Shown in pieces: positions 27,902 through 36,209 of a stretch of DNA of 64,000 nucleotides (the stretch's first letter is position 1; every line of letters begins with the position of its first letter). The DNA is taken from assembly GCA_963666825.2 (NCBI GenBank), contig OY763044.2, positions 868,001-932,000 on the forward strand. Reading direction: 5' to 3'. This stretch comes from Saccharicrinis sp963666825. GTDB lineage: Bacteria; Bacteroidota; Bacteroidia; Bacteroidales; Marinilabiliaceae. The translations under genes and the position numbers were made by a program. The notes under the pieces were generated by a model. It searched no databases, was not told where the DNA came from, and worked only from the letters and a program-made list of their open reading frames with translations.

Positions 27902-28510
27902 ATGATTCATCCACATACCGAATTAAAATATATTAGTGATGAAGTTGGCTATGGATTAGTAGCCAAGCAAGTAATTCCTCAAGGTTCTATAATTTGGGTA
28001 TTAGATGAACTGGATAGAGAGTTTACTCCCGATCATCTGGATCGCATGTCTCCTGATTTACGTTCTGTTTTCGAGAATTACACCTTTCGTAATAATAAGG
28101 GAAACTATGTTTTATGTTGGGATCATGGTAGGTTTATGAATCATAGTTTTAATTCCAATTGTATGGCTACTCCTTACAATTTTGAAATTGCAATTAGAGA
28201 TATTCAACCGGGGGAGCAGCTGACTGATGATTATGGTTATTTAAATATCATTGCACCATTTAAAGCAGAAGATGAGGGAACCCATAGAAAATTTGTGTAT
28301 CCGGATGATTTAATCACTTACCATAAGGAATGGGATGAAATAATAGCTGACAATTTCAGTAAAATTCCTACAGTAGAGCAAGCTCTTCGCCCTTATTTGT
28401 CAGATAAATTATGGAATGATATTCTTTTAATTACAAAGGGTGAAAAAAAATTAGAATCCATCCTTCTTAATTATTATAATCCTGAAATGGTTGATGAAGA
28501 TTTAGTTTAA
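27902..28510 (+). CDS. SET-domain protein (putative lysine methyltransferase)
   Basis: This 202-residue protein has no signal or membrane segment. It shows the compact SET layout: SDEVGYGLVAKQVIPQGSIIWV at the start, RFMNHSFNSNC (the pseudoknot-forming NHS motif, about residues 80-90), IAIRDIQPGEQLTDDYGYL (the GEEL.DYG-type motif) and no cysteine-rich post-SET piece. A helical region fills residues about 130-202. SET enzymes transfer methyl groups from S-adenosylmethionine to lysines, mostly in eukaryotes but also in scattered bacteria. Its target is unknown, and it is bracketed by its own terminator, so it need not belong to the PUL. Confidence 0.78.
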   Translation: MIHPHTELKYISDEVGYGLVAKQVIPQGSIIWVLDELDREFTPDHLDRMSPDLRSVFENYTFRNNKGNYVLCWDHGRFMNHSFNSNCMATPYNFEIAIRDIQPGEQLTDDYGYLNIIAPFKAEDEGTHRKFVYPDDLITYHKEWDEIIADNFSKIPTVEQALRPYLSDKLWNDILLITKGEKKLESILLNYYNPEMVDEDLV

Positions 28511-28582
28511 ATATTTATAGTAGTCTGTAAAATAAACTAATACGATTAATAGAGAGTTGTATTAAAAAAAATATAATAAAGG

Positions 28583-28627
28583 AATCCTCAATAGTTCAGA
28601 AATGAATTGTTGAGGATTTTTTTGTTT
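28583..28627 (+). terminator. Terminator after SET-domain gene
   Basis: AATCCTCAA (28583-28591) pairs with TTGAGGATT near 28610-28618, followed by a T run. Confidence 0.7.
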
Positions 28628-28663
28628 TTGATCATGTTAAATGTCGATGATCTGATTGAAAAG

Positions 28664-28677
28664 TGAAAACGATTACA
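28664..28677. promoter_or_regulatory. LacI-type operator upstream of GH78 operon (site 1)
   Basis: TGAAAACGATTACA differs by one base in each half from the palindromic LacI/CcpA-family consensus TGTAAACGTTTACA with the central CG. It lies about 65 bp upstream of the -33 region of the GH78-GH127 promoter. Closely matching sites occur at 41,227 and 41,409. Confidence 0.55.
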
Positions 28678-28729
28678 TTTTGTAAAACACAGAAAAACAG
28701 TATAATATAAAATGTGTAAATAAAATAAA

Positions 28730-28773
28730 TGTAAACGATATATTGGAATTTTAACTTTTATAAACTATTTTTG
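28730..28773 (+). promoter_or_regulatory. Promoter of GH78-GH127 operon with overlapping half-operator
   Basis: TTG (28743-28745), 20 bp, then TATTTTTG (28766-28773) fits the Bacteroidota -33/-7 pattern (TTTG...TAnnTTTG). TGTAAACGATATAT at 28730-28743 has a perfect left LacI-type half-site and touches the -33 box. The transcript would start near 28,780, leaving about 100 bp of leader. Confidence 0.5.
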
Positions 28774-28878
28774 TAAGCTATGTATTCAATAGTGATAACT
28801 GTTAATAAACGAAGGTTTTAGGCTGTTGCTCCAATGTTTGAATACTATAATGTTTTTTAATCTTGTAAAAGAAATCTA

Positions 28879-31698
28879 ATGAAATCAAATCCGTTGCATT
28901 TGAAATACATTCAAAAAGCACTCTTAACATTTATAGTTTTAATGATGTTTGGTTCTGTAAATATTCTATCTGCAAAATCAAAAGTGAATGTAAATGATCT
29001 TCGTACAGAGTATAAAGTAAATCCAATAGGGCTTGAAACCCTAAGTCCAAGATTATTTTGGAAATTATCTTCGCAAAATACTAATGTATTACAAAGTGCA
29101 TATCAGATTAAAGCTGCTACAACAATCTCGGAATTAAAAAGCGAAAAGGATTTGTTATGGAATTCAGATAAAGTAAATTCAGATAAATCTATTCAGGTTC
29201 CTTATAAAGGAAAGGCATTAACTTCTGGTCAAAAAGTATATTGGCAGGTTCGTATCTGGGATAATAAAGGGAATGTTTCTGGTTGGAGTGAAGTGGCTTC
29301 GTTTGAAATGGGATTATTAAGTGTTTCGGATTGGAAAGCATCCTGGATTGAACCGGATATAAAAGAGGATGAGACCAAGCCTTATCCTTCACCATTACTA
29401 AGAAAAGAGATTGCTTTAAATAAAGAAGTCAAATCTGCTCTTATTTATGCTACTTGCCATGGATTGTACCAAATTAATTTAAATGGAAAAAAAGTAGGAG
29501 ATGAATTCTTTACGCCCGGTTGGACAAGTTACCATAGCAATCTTCAGTACCAGGTATATGATGTAACTAGTCAATTGCAGAAGGGAGAAAATGCTATTGG
29601 TGTTATTCTTGGTGATGGATGGTATCGTGGTCCTTTGGTGTGGCAAGGAAACAAGAATTTGTACGGTAAAAAATCAGGACTTCTATTTCAAATGGAAGTG
29701 ACTTTCACAGATGGTTCAAAGGAAACAATAGTGTCAGATAATAGTTGGAAAGCTTCTACTGGAGCTATCTTAAAATCTGAGATTTATGATGGCGAGCTTT
29801 ATGATGCTAGATTAGAAGAAGACGGTTGGGATAAGCCAAATTTTGATGATGGTAAATGGAGTAAGTGTGTTGAAAAAGAATACGATAATTCAATTCTGTC
29901 TGCTTCAGTTGGTGTTCCGGTTCGTATTACTCAGGAATTAAAACCTATTCAGAAAATCATTACACCTAAAGGCGAATTGGTATTTGATTTCGGACAAAAT
30001 ATGGTGGGATGGGTCAGCTTTAAACTACAAGGAGAAAAAGGAAGTAAAATTACTATTCAACACGCAGAAGTTTTAGATCAGGAAGGAAATTTTTATATCG
30101 ACAATTTAAGAGTTGCACAACAAAAAGATCAATATATTTTTAAAGGAGAAGGTGTTGAAGAATTTCAGCCTCATTTTACTTTTCATGGCTTTAGATATAT
30201 CAAAATCTCAGATTATAAAGGTGATGTTTCGTTAAATGATATTACAGGAAAAGTGATTCATTCTGATATGGATCCAATTGGTGACTTCGAATGTTCAGAT
30301 ACATTGGTTAATCGTCTGCAGAAAAATATACAATGGGGATTAAGAGGAAACTTCCTGGATGTTCCTACTGATTGTCCTCAGCGTGATGAACGTTTAGGTT
30401 GGACCGGGGATGCACAGGTTTTTGCTTCTACTGCTTGTTTTAATATGAATGCAGCTCCATTTTATACTAAATGGATGAAAGATTTCATTGTTGATCAAAA
30501 AGCAGATGGTAGTGTGCCTTGGGTGGTTCCAAATGTTGTTGAAAACGGAGGAGGAACCGGATGGTCAGATGGCTTTGGTGCAACAGGTTGGGCTGATGCT
30601 GCAGTAATCATTCCATGGACTGTTTATCAATCTTATGGCGATACTCGAATTCTTGAAAATCAATATGAATCAATGAAAGCTTGGGAAGAGTATATGATCA
30701 AGCATTCCGGTGACAGTTATATATTTGATTATGGATTCCATTTTGGCGATTGGTTGGCCTTTGCTGAGTATATGAGCTATAAATACAATGCCCCGGATTA
30801 TGGTTTTGCAGGAGCCCATACAGATAAGGATCTGATTGCCACGGCTTATTATTGTTACACAACAGGTTTAATGCAAAAAATTGCCACCATCTTAGGTAAA
30901 GATGAAGATGCCAAAAGATATGAATCTATCCGCCCTAAAATTAAGGCTGCGTTTAAAAAGGAATATGTCACTGCTACCGGACGTTTAAGTTCGAATACAC
31001 AGACCGCCTATATTTTGGCTTTATCATTCGGTATTATGCCTGACGAGTTCAAAGAAACGGCTGCAGAAAGGTTAGCTGATAATATAACTGAATTAGGTCA
31101 TTTAACTACCGGGTTTTTAGGAACTCCTTTAATTTGTCAGGCATTATCAGAGAACGGTTATCCGGATATAGCTTATATGCTGCTTTTTAATAAAAGATAT
31201 CCTTCTTGGTTATATCCTGTGACTATGGGAGCAACAACCATTTGGGAACGATGGGATGGTATTAAACCTGACGGATCTTTCCAGGATGTGGGTATGAACT
31301 CATTCAATCATTATGCCTACGGAGCTGTTGGTAACTGGTTGTATACTCAGGTGGCAGGTATTCAAATTGATCCAGAAAAGCCGGCTTATAAGCATTTTGT
31401 CATAAAACCTCAGATTACAGAACAACTTTCTTATGCTAAAGCAAATATTGAGTCAATGTATGGGGAGATATCTTCCCATTGGCAAACACTAGAAGATGGG
31501 GTATTAATGATGAAAGTTACAATCCCATCTAATACTACAGCTTCGGTTTATGTACCGGCATCTGATGTATCTGGATTATACATAAATGGTAAAGAAATTT
31601 CAAAATCAAAAAATAAATATTCTGATTCTTCAAATGGATATGTGAAAGTTGAATTAGGATCAGGTAAATATCAATTTAAGACAACGCAAAAATTATAA
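28879..31698 (+). CDS. Alpha-L-rhamnosidase (GH78)
   Basis: This 939-residue protein should remove alpha-linked L-rhamnose from pectin side chains. It has an N-terminal signal (hydrophobic residues about 15-32), then a fibronectin-like domain (VNDLRTEYKVNPIGLETLSPRLFWKL), the carbohydrate-binding rhamnosidase N domain (SALIYATCHGLYQINLNGKKVGDEFFTPGWTSY), a beta-sandwich (ELVFDFGQNMVGWVSFKL), the (alpha/alpha)6 catalytic barrel and a C-terminal beta domain. The barrel carries DVPTDCPQRDERLGWTGD, whose Glu504 is the expected general acid. TTIWERWDG and NSFNHYAYGAVGNWLY are further family motifs. The gene starts two bases upstream of GH127 in the same operon and has a LacI-type controlled promoter. 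Confidence 0.93.
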   Translation: MKSNPLHLKYIQKALLTFIVLMMFGSVNILSAKSKVNVNDLRTEYKVNPIGLETLSPRLFWKLSSQNTNVLQSAYQIKAATTISELKSEKDLLWNSDKVNSDKSIQVPYKGKALTSGQKVYWQVRIWDNKGNVSGWSEVASFEMGLLSVSDWKASWIEPDIKEDETKPYPSPLLRKEIALNKEVKSALIYATCHGLYQINLNGKKVGDEFFTPGWTSYHSNLQYQVYDVTSQLQKGENAIGVILGDGWYRGPLVWQGNKNLYGKKSGLLFQMEVTFTDGSKETIVSDNSWKASTGAILKSEIYDGELYDARLEEDGWDKPNFDDGKWSKCVEKEYDNSILSASVGVPVRITQELKPIQKIITPKGELVFDFGQNMVGWVSFKLQGEKGSKITIQHAEVLDQEGNFYIDNLRVAQQKDQYIFKGEGVEEFQPHFTFHGFRYIKISDYKGDVSLNDITGKVIHSDMDPIGDFECSDTLVNRLQKNIQWGLRGNFLDVPTDCPQRDERLGWTGDAQVFASTACFNMNAAPFYTKWMKDFIVDQKADGSVPWVVPNVVENGGGTGWSDGFGATGWADAAVIIPWTVYQSYGDTRILENQYESMKAWEEYMIKHSGDSYIFDYGFHFGDWLAFAEYMSYKYNAPDYGFAGAHTDKDLIATAYYCYTTGLMQKIATILGKDEDAKRYESIRPKIKAAFKKEYVTATGRLSSNTQTAYILALSFGIMPDEFKETAAERLADNITELGHLTTGFLGTPLICQALSENGYPDIAYMLLFNKRYPSWLYPVTMGATTIWERWDGIKPDGSFQDVGMNSFNHYAYGAVGNWLYTQVAGIQIDPEKPAYKHFVIKPQITEQLSYAKANIESMYGEISSHWQTLEDGVLMMKVTIPSNTTASVYVPASDVSGLYINGKEISKSKNKYSDSSNGYVKVELGSGKYQFKTTQKL

Positions 31699-31700
31699 TA

Positions 31701-33737
31701 ATGAAAAGGGTACTTCCTAGTTTTTTAATTGTGGTAGCAAGTGTTTTTAGTGGATTTCAACTGAAAGCACAGGAAAAGAGTTTGATGAATACATCGCAGA
31801 GTCCGTATGTTAAAATGAATAATATTGATATGGATGATGTGCAATGGACTGATGGTTTTTGGGCTGAACGTTTTGATGTTTGTAAAAAGACTATGGTTCC
31901 GTTTATGTGGAGCATATTAAATGATCCGGAAATAAGTCATTCTTTTCGAAATTTTGAGATTGCAGCAGGGCATGAAGAAGGTGTTCATTCAGGACCTCCG
32001 TTTCATGATGGTGATTTTTATAAATGGTTCGAGTCTGCAGCAATGGTTTATGCTGTAACAAAGGATAAAGAGTTGGATCAATTAATGGATAAAATCATTG
32101 CCATCATTGGTGAGGCTCAACGTGAAGATGGATATATCCATACTCCGGTTAATATCGAACAACGTCAACATCCTGAGCAAAAGAAAGAATTTGCTGAGCG
32201 TCTGGATTTTGAAACTTATAATTTAGGACATTTAATGACTGCTGCCTGTGTACATTATCGTGTAACAGGAAAAACCACAATGCTTGATTTGGCAAAAAGG
32301 GCAACAGATTATTTATATGGTTTTTATAAAAAATCATCTGCTGAGTTGGCTCGTAATGCCATTTGCCCTTCTCATTATATGGGAGTGGTAGAGATGTATC
32401 GAACAACCAGAGAACCTCGTTATTTAGAGCTAGCGGAAAAGTTGATTGAAATTCGTGACTTGGTTGAAAATGGTAGTGATCACAATCAGGATCGCATTCC
32501 TTTCAGAGAACAACACGAAGCTATTGGGCATGCAGTTCGTGCAAACTACATGTATGCGGGTGTTGCTGATGTTGTTGCAGAAACAGGTGATACTACATTA
32601 TTAAAGCCTCTGGAATTAATATGGGAAGACCTTGTTAATCGTAAGATGTATATTACTGGTGCTTGCGGTGCTTTATATGATGGTGTTTCGCCGGATGGAA
32701 CTACTTACGATCAACCTACAATACAACAGGTTCATCAGGCTTATGGAAGAGATTATCAATTGCCTAATATCACTGCTCATAATGAATCGTGTGCAAATAT
32801 TGGTAATATGATCTGGAACTGGAGAATGTTACAAATTACAGGTGAAGAGCGCTATGCTGATGTAATGGAGCAAACTCTATATAACAGTGTACTGTCTGCA
32901 GTTAGTTTGGATGGAAAGAGATTCTTCTATACTAATCCACTTTGTGTAAACAATGATTTACCATATACCTTACGTTGGTCTAAGGATCGTGAAGAATATA
33001 TCACATTATGTAATTGTTGTCCTCCTAATGTGGCCAGAACAGTTGCCGAGGTTAGTAATTATGCCTACAGTGTAAGTAGCAAAGGGCTTTGGTGTCACAT
33101 GTATAGCGGAAATAAACTGGATACTAAACTAAAAGATGGTTCGCGAGTAGAATTAGAGCAGGTAACCAATTATCCATGGGATGGCGATATCAAAATCACG
33201 ATGAATAAGGTTCCTAAAAATGCCTTTTCAATGTACATGCGTATCCCTTCATGGTGTGGTGCTGCAAAATTAATGGTTAATGGTAAATCTGTTGAAGCCA
33301 ATGTTACTCCAGGAAAATATGCAGAAGTCAACAGAAGCTGGAAAAAGGGTGATGTTGTAGAGTTGATTTTACCAATGGAAGCTAAGTTAATCGAAGCAAA
33401 TCCTTTGGTTGAAGAAACCCGTAATCAAGTAGCAGTTAAAAGAGGACCAATTGTTTATTGTTTGGAATCTCCGGATGTTGATGGAGCCCGAATTTTTGAC
33501 ATTGCATTACCTTCAGATATAAAATTGACTCCTGAAGAAACGGTGATTTCAGATAGTAAGATTACAACTCTTGTTGGTGAAGCAAATCTTACAAAAGAAA
33601 AAGACTGGAGTAATCAGTTGTACCGTGAAATTTCAACAGGAGATGCAACAAAAGTTAAAGTGCGATTAATCCCTTATTATGCATGGGATAACAGAGGGAA
33701 ATCAGAAATGACAGTTTGGATTCCTTTAGCAAGATAA
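31701..33737 (+). CDS. Beta-L-arabinofuranosidase-type hydrolase (GH127)
   Basis: This 678-residue secreted protein (signal MKRVLPSFLIVVASVFSGFQLKAQ) begins two bases after the GH78 stop. It is a DUF1680/GH127 enzyme: VQWTDGFWAERFDVCKKTMVP at the start, DGDFYKWFESAAMVYA and EDGYIHTPVNIEQR in the barrel. The zinc/catalytic cysteine set is complete, with Glu362 and Cys364 in HNESCANIGNM and Cys437, Cys439 and Cys440 in TLCNCCPPNVART. These match the Glu-Cys and Cys-Cys spacing of HypBA1. It should release beta-L-arabinofuranose or a related sugar; other GH127-group members act on aceric acid of RG-II, so the substrate is not settled. A strong hairpin terminator follows. Confidence 0.9.
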   Translation: MKRVLPSFLIVVASVFSGFQLKAQEKSLMNTSQSPYVKMNNIDMDDVQWTDGFWAERFDVCKKTMVPFMWSILNDPEISHSFRNFEIAAGHEEGVHSGPPFHDGDFYKWFESAAMVYAVTKDKELDQLMDKIIAIIGEAQREDGYIHTPVNIEQRQHPEQKKEFAERLDFETYNLGHLMTAACVHYRVTGKTTMLDLAKRATDYLYGFYKKSSAELARNAICPSHYMGVVEMYRTTREPRYLELAEKLIEIRDLVENGSDHNQDRIPFREQHEAIGHAVRANYMYAGVADVVAETGDTTLLKPLELIWEDLVNRKMYITGACGALYDGVSPDGTTYDQPTIQQVHQAYGRDYQLPNITAHNESCANIGNMIWNWRMLQITGEERYADVMEQTLYNSVLSAVSLDGKRFFYTNPLCVNNDLPYTLRWSKDREEYITLCNCCPPNVARTVAEVSNYAYSVSSKGLWCHMYSGNKLDTKLKDGSRVELEQVTNYPWDGDIKITMNKVPKNAFSMYMRIPSWCGAAKLMVNGKSVEANVTPGKYAEVNRSWKKGDVVELILPMEAKLIEANPLVEETRNQVAVKRGPIVYCLESPDVDGARIFDIALPSDIKLTPEETVISDSKITTLVGEANLTKEKDWSNQLYREISTGDATKVKVRLIPYYAWDNRGKSEMTVWIPLAR

Positions 33738-33786
33738 CATCATATTCAAAGAATAAGATAAAGCGTCATATTGTGATGAAATTATA

Positions 33787-33836
33787 AACCGAACTAAATT
33801 ACAGCTTCGCCTATGAAGGTAATTAAGTTCGGTTTT
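33787..33836 (+). terminator. Terminator after GH127 gene
   Basis: AACCGAACTAAATTAC pairs with GTAATTAAGTTCGGTT in a long stem with an internal bulge, followed by TTG and Ts, 50 bp after the GH127 stop. Confidence 0.65.
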
Positions 33837-33889
33837 GTTAATAATTTGATTTATGCGTTGTATTAAATTCCGAATGTTTTGTTTATTTT

Positions 33890-33913
33890 TAGTTACCAGG
33901 TATTTAGTAACTA
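33890..33913. promoter_or_regulatory. Palindrome upstream of ECF sigma gene
   Basis: TAGTTAC (33890-33896) and GTAACTA (33907-33913) are perfect arms separated by 10 bp, about 88 bp before the sigma gene. It could be an operator; no known regulator is assigned. Confidence 0.3.
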
Positions 33914-34000
33914 AAAAAATAAGGTTTTGACCTGTTTGAGAATCTCTGATTTTAGTTCATTTAAGAAGCGATTGAATACTAACTTAAATATGTATTAGTT

Positions 34001-34582
34001 TTGGCATATAATATTGAGGATCGTATATTAATAGAAGAACTGCTAAATGGAAATTTAAAGGCTTTTGATCTGCTTTTTAATAAATATGCCAAAAGACTTT
34101 ATGGATTTTCTATTAGATATTTAAAATCGGCTTCAGAGGCTGAAGAACTTGTTCAAAACGTTTTTTTTAAGGTATGGGAAAATAGAAATATGCTAAAGAA
34201 GGAGTTATCCTTCAAATCTTACCTTTTTACAATTGCATATAATGATATCTTAAAATTCTTTCGCAGTACTTCTTATCATCAAGCATATTTAAACGAGGTT
34301 GTTGGTTTGTCAGAGTTGTCAAATAATACGGTTGAAAGTGTTGAATACGCTTCAATACTTGAAGAAGTTGACAAATTAATTGAACAGTTGCCGGATAAAC
34401 GAAAATCTATTTTTATAAAAAGCAGGAAGGAAGGTAAAAGTTCTAAAGAAATTGCTGAGGAATTAAATATGTCAGCAGGATCTGTTGATAATAATATTTC
34501 AGAAGCATTAAAGTTTCTTCGCGAAAATCTTAAATATGAATCCTTAAGCGGATTATTGTTTTTTACTCTTTTTATTCAATAA
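34001..34582 (+). CDS. ECF-type RNA polymerase sigma factor
   Basis: This 193-residue protein has sigma region 2 (LLNGNLKAFDLLFNKYAKRLYGFSIRYLKSASEAEELVQNVFFKVWENR) and region 4 (LIEQLPDKRKSIFIKSRKEGKSSKEIAEELNMSAGSVDNNISEALKFLRENL), typical of the FecI-like ECF sigma factors paired with FecR in Bacteroidota. No in-frame ATG precedes region 2 before an upstream stop at 33,980, so the TTG at 34,001 is the most likely start; the next ATG is at residue 64, inside region 2. It is followed by FecR and SusC/SusD, and probably drives transcription of susCD or other PUL genes when SusC reports its ligand. Confidence 0.9.
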   Translation: MAYNIEDRILIEELLNGNLKAFDLLFNKYAKRLYGFSIRYLKSASEAEELVQNVFFKVWENRNMLKKELSFKSYLFTIAYNDILKFFRSTSYHQAYLNEVVGLSELSNNTVESVEYASILEEVDKLIEQLPDKRKSIFIKSRKEGKSSKEIAEELNMSAGSVDNNISEALKFLRENLKYESLSGLLFFTLFIQ

Positions 34583-34894
34583 GTACCTTATTGTTTACAC
34601 ATTATTGTATCGATATTTTCGTAATCCAGGTAAACCTATTTGACCATATTTTCAATTATTGAATACAATAATTGTATACTTAAATTTATAAATGTTAAAA
34701 AATATATAATTCTAAAGTGATGTAGCTCAGGGTTTAATGAGTTGTTGGATGATAAAGTATTAAAAAATGTCAATAAATAGGATGAGATTTTATGATGTTA
34801 TGGATATAACTATTAAAGGGCATTAATAATTGAGAAATCATTCAAATAGGACTTTTTAGGATTCCTTAGTTGGTTTGATTTAAATAATGAATAG
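34583..34894. other. Intergenic region between sigma factor and FecR genes
   Basis: These 312 bp are AT-rich and hold no reading frame of note. No clear terminator, operator or repeat was seen. A promoter for fecR may lie here, but no good -33/-7 pair was found. Confidence 0.4.
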
Positions 34895-35944
34895 ATGAAT
34901 CAGGAAGATAAAAATATCATAGATAAATACCTGAATAATAATGCAAGTATTGAAGAACGATCAAAGTTTAAAGAGTTGTTCTCTAATAGCCATGTTTTTG
35001 GTTTGAAGGAATATATTAGGAAGGATTGGGAAGACTATTTTAAAAAGAAAGATGACTCAGTTGATAATACTGATTTATCAAATGTTTTAGATCATTTACA
35101 TCATAAAATTAATTTGCAAGAGAGTAAATTAAGAAAATCTTTCATAAGTAAGTTTTACCAGTTTTATTCTAAAGCTGCAGCTATTATCATTATTCCATTA
35201 ATGTTAACAGGAATATTTACAATTATTAAATATAAGGATGTTAAAGGATTACTTGCAGAAAAAAGTTCGGTGGTTAGTATTTCTTCTCCTTCAGGAATGA
35301 GAATGTCATTTAACCTGCCTGATGGCACTATGGGTACTTTAAATGGTAATTCAACAATAGAGTATCCTGTTCCATTTACAAATAACCGAAATGTAAAGCT
35401 ATCAGGCGAAGCTTATTTTGAAGTTTATCATGATAAAAAACATCCATTTGTTGTAAATGCAAACCTGGTTGATATTCAGGTTTTAGGTACAAAGTTTAAT
35501 GTGGATGCCTACCCGGATGTTAATTATGCTACAGTGATATTAGAGGAAGGGAGTGTGTCTTGCGAATTACCTTCAGTGAAGAAAAAGATAATTCTTAATC
35601 CAAATCAACGAATCAGAGTTGTAGGTGAAACCTTTGATAAAAGAGATGTTAATGCGCAAGAATATACAGCATGGAGAAATGGAAAAATGATTTTGCATGG
35701 TGATTCAATGGAAGATGTTGCACATAGAATATCTCGCTGGTATGGAGTTGATGTTGATATTAAGGATGCTGAACTAAGTGCCTATTCATTTAGAGCAACC
35801 TTTGTGAATGACTCGTTGGAGGAGGTTTTGAGACTATTGAAAATGACATCTCCAATTGATTATAAAATTATTGAACGCCAAAAATTATCAGATGGTAGTT
35901 TCTCTAAAAAACAGGTGATACTGTATAAAAAAGAATTGCAATAA
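34895..35944 (+). CDS. FecR-family anti-sigma factor
   Basis: This 349-residue inner-membrane protein has an N-terminal cytoplasmic part of about 90 residues that should hold the sigma factor. One membrane span follows near residues 92-110 (AAAIIIIPLMLTGIFTII). The periplasmic part contains the FecR domain (MRMSFNLPDGTMGTLNGNSTIEYPVPF ... VKLSGEAYFEVYHDKKHPFVVNANLVDIQVLGTKFNVDAYPD) and a C-terminal DUF4974-type domain (GDSMEDVAHRISRWYGVDVDIKDAEL). The C-terminal domain is expected to contact the STN domain of SusC encoded downstream, passing a ligand signal to the ECF sigma factor. Confidence 0.92.
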   Translation: MNQEDKNIIDKYLNNNASIEERSKFKELFSNSHVFGLKEYIRKDWEDYFKKKDDSVDNTDLSNVLDHLHHKINLQESKLRKSFISKFYQFYSKAAAIIIIPLMLTGIFTIIKYKDVKGLLAEKSSVVSISSPSGMRMSFNLPDGTMGTLNGNSTIEYPVPFTNNRNVKLSGEAYFEVYHDKKHPFVVNANLVDIQVLGTKFNVDAYPDVNYATVILEEGSVSCELPSVKKKIILNPNQRIRVVGETFDKRDVNAQEYTAWRNGKMILHGDSMEDVAHRISRWYGVDVDIKDAELSAYSFRATFVNDSLEEVLRLLKMTSPIDYKIIERQKLSDGSFSKKQVILYKKELQ

Positions 35945-36067
35945 AAATATCTTCAGAAATGAAGAATGATATAAAATCTACAATTGAAGTCTATAAGTGA
36001 TGGTTCACATTAACAAGTGAGATAATTTATGTGAGTTCATTTATGGCAATAAAAGAAAAATCTAAGA

Positions 36068-36133
36068 ATGAAAATTAAGCTTGAAAAATTAAATCTACAA
36101 AATGAAAAAAATAATAAATCCGCCTTAGAGTAA
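36068..36133 (+). other. Possible leader peptides upstream of susC
   Basis: Two short overlapping frames end just before the susC leader hairpin: a 21-codon frame at 36068-36133 (MKIKLEKLNLQNEK...) and an 8-codon frame at 36102-36128 (MKKIINPP then stop). Either could couple translation to folding of the hairpin at 36,140. Whether they are translated cannot be judged from sequence alone. Confidence 0.25.
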
Positions 36134-36139
36134 AAAAAA

Positions 36140-36165
36140 CAGGGAATCGTTGGCGCGACTCCCTG
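36140..36165 (+). promoter_or_regulatory. Stem-loop in susC leader
   Basis: CAGGGAATCG (36140-36149) and CGACTCCCTG (36156-36165) form a 10-bp stem with one A-C mismatch and a TTGGCG loop. It is the most GC-rich element of this leader and lies 44 bp before the chosen susC start. A related TTGGCG/TCCCT stretch precedes the CE8 gene at 627. Confidence 0.55.
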
Positions 36166-36209
36166 ATAAAATGAAATCATTTTTATTAATCGTTTTACAC
36201 TACAAATTT

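Noticed and set aside
28664..28743. CcpA-type cre sites
   Set aside because: The motif is also that of CcpA, but Bacteroidota are not known to use CcpA; a LacI-family PUL regulator is the more fitting reading.
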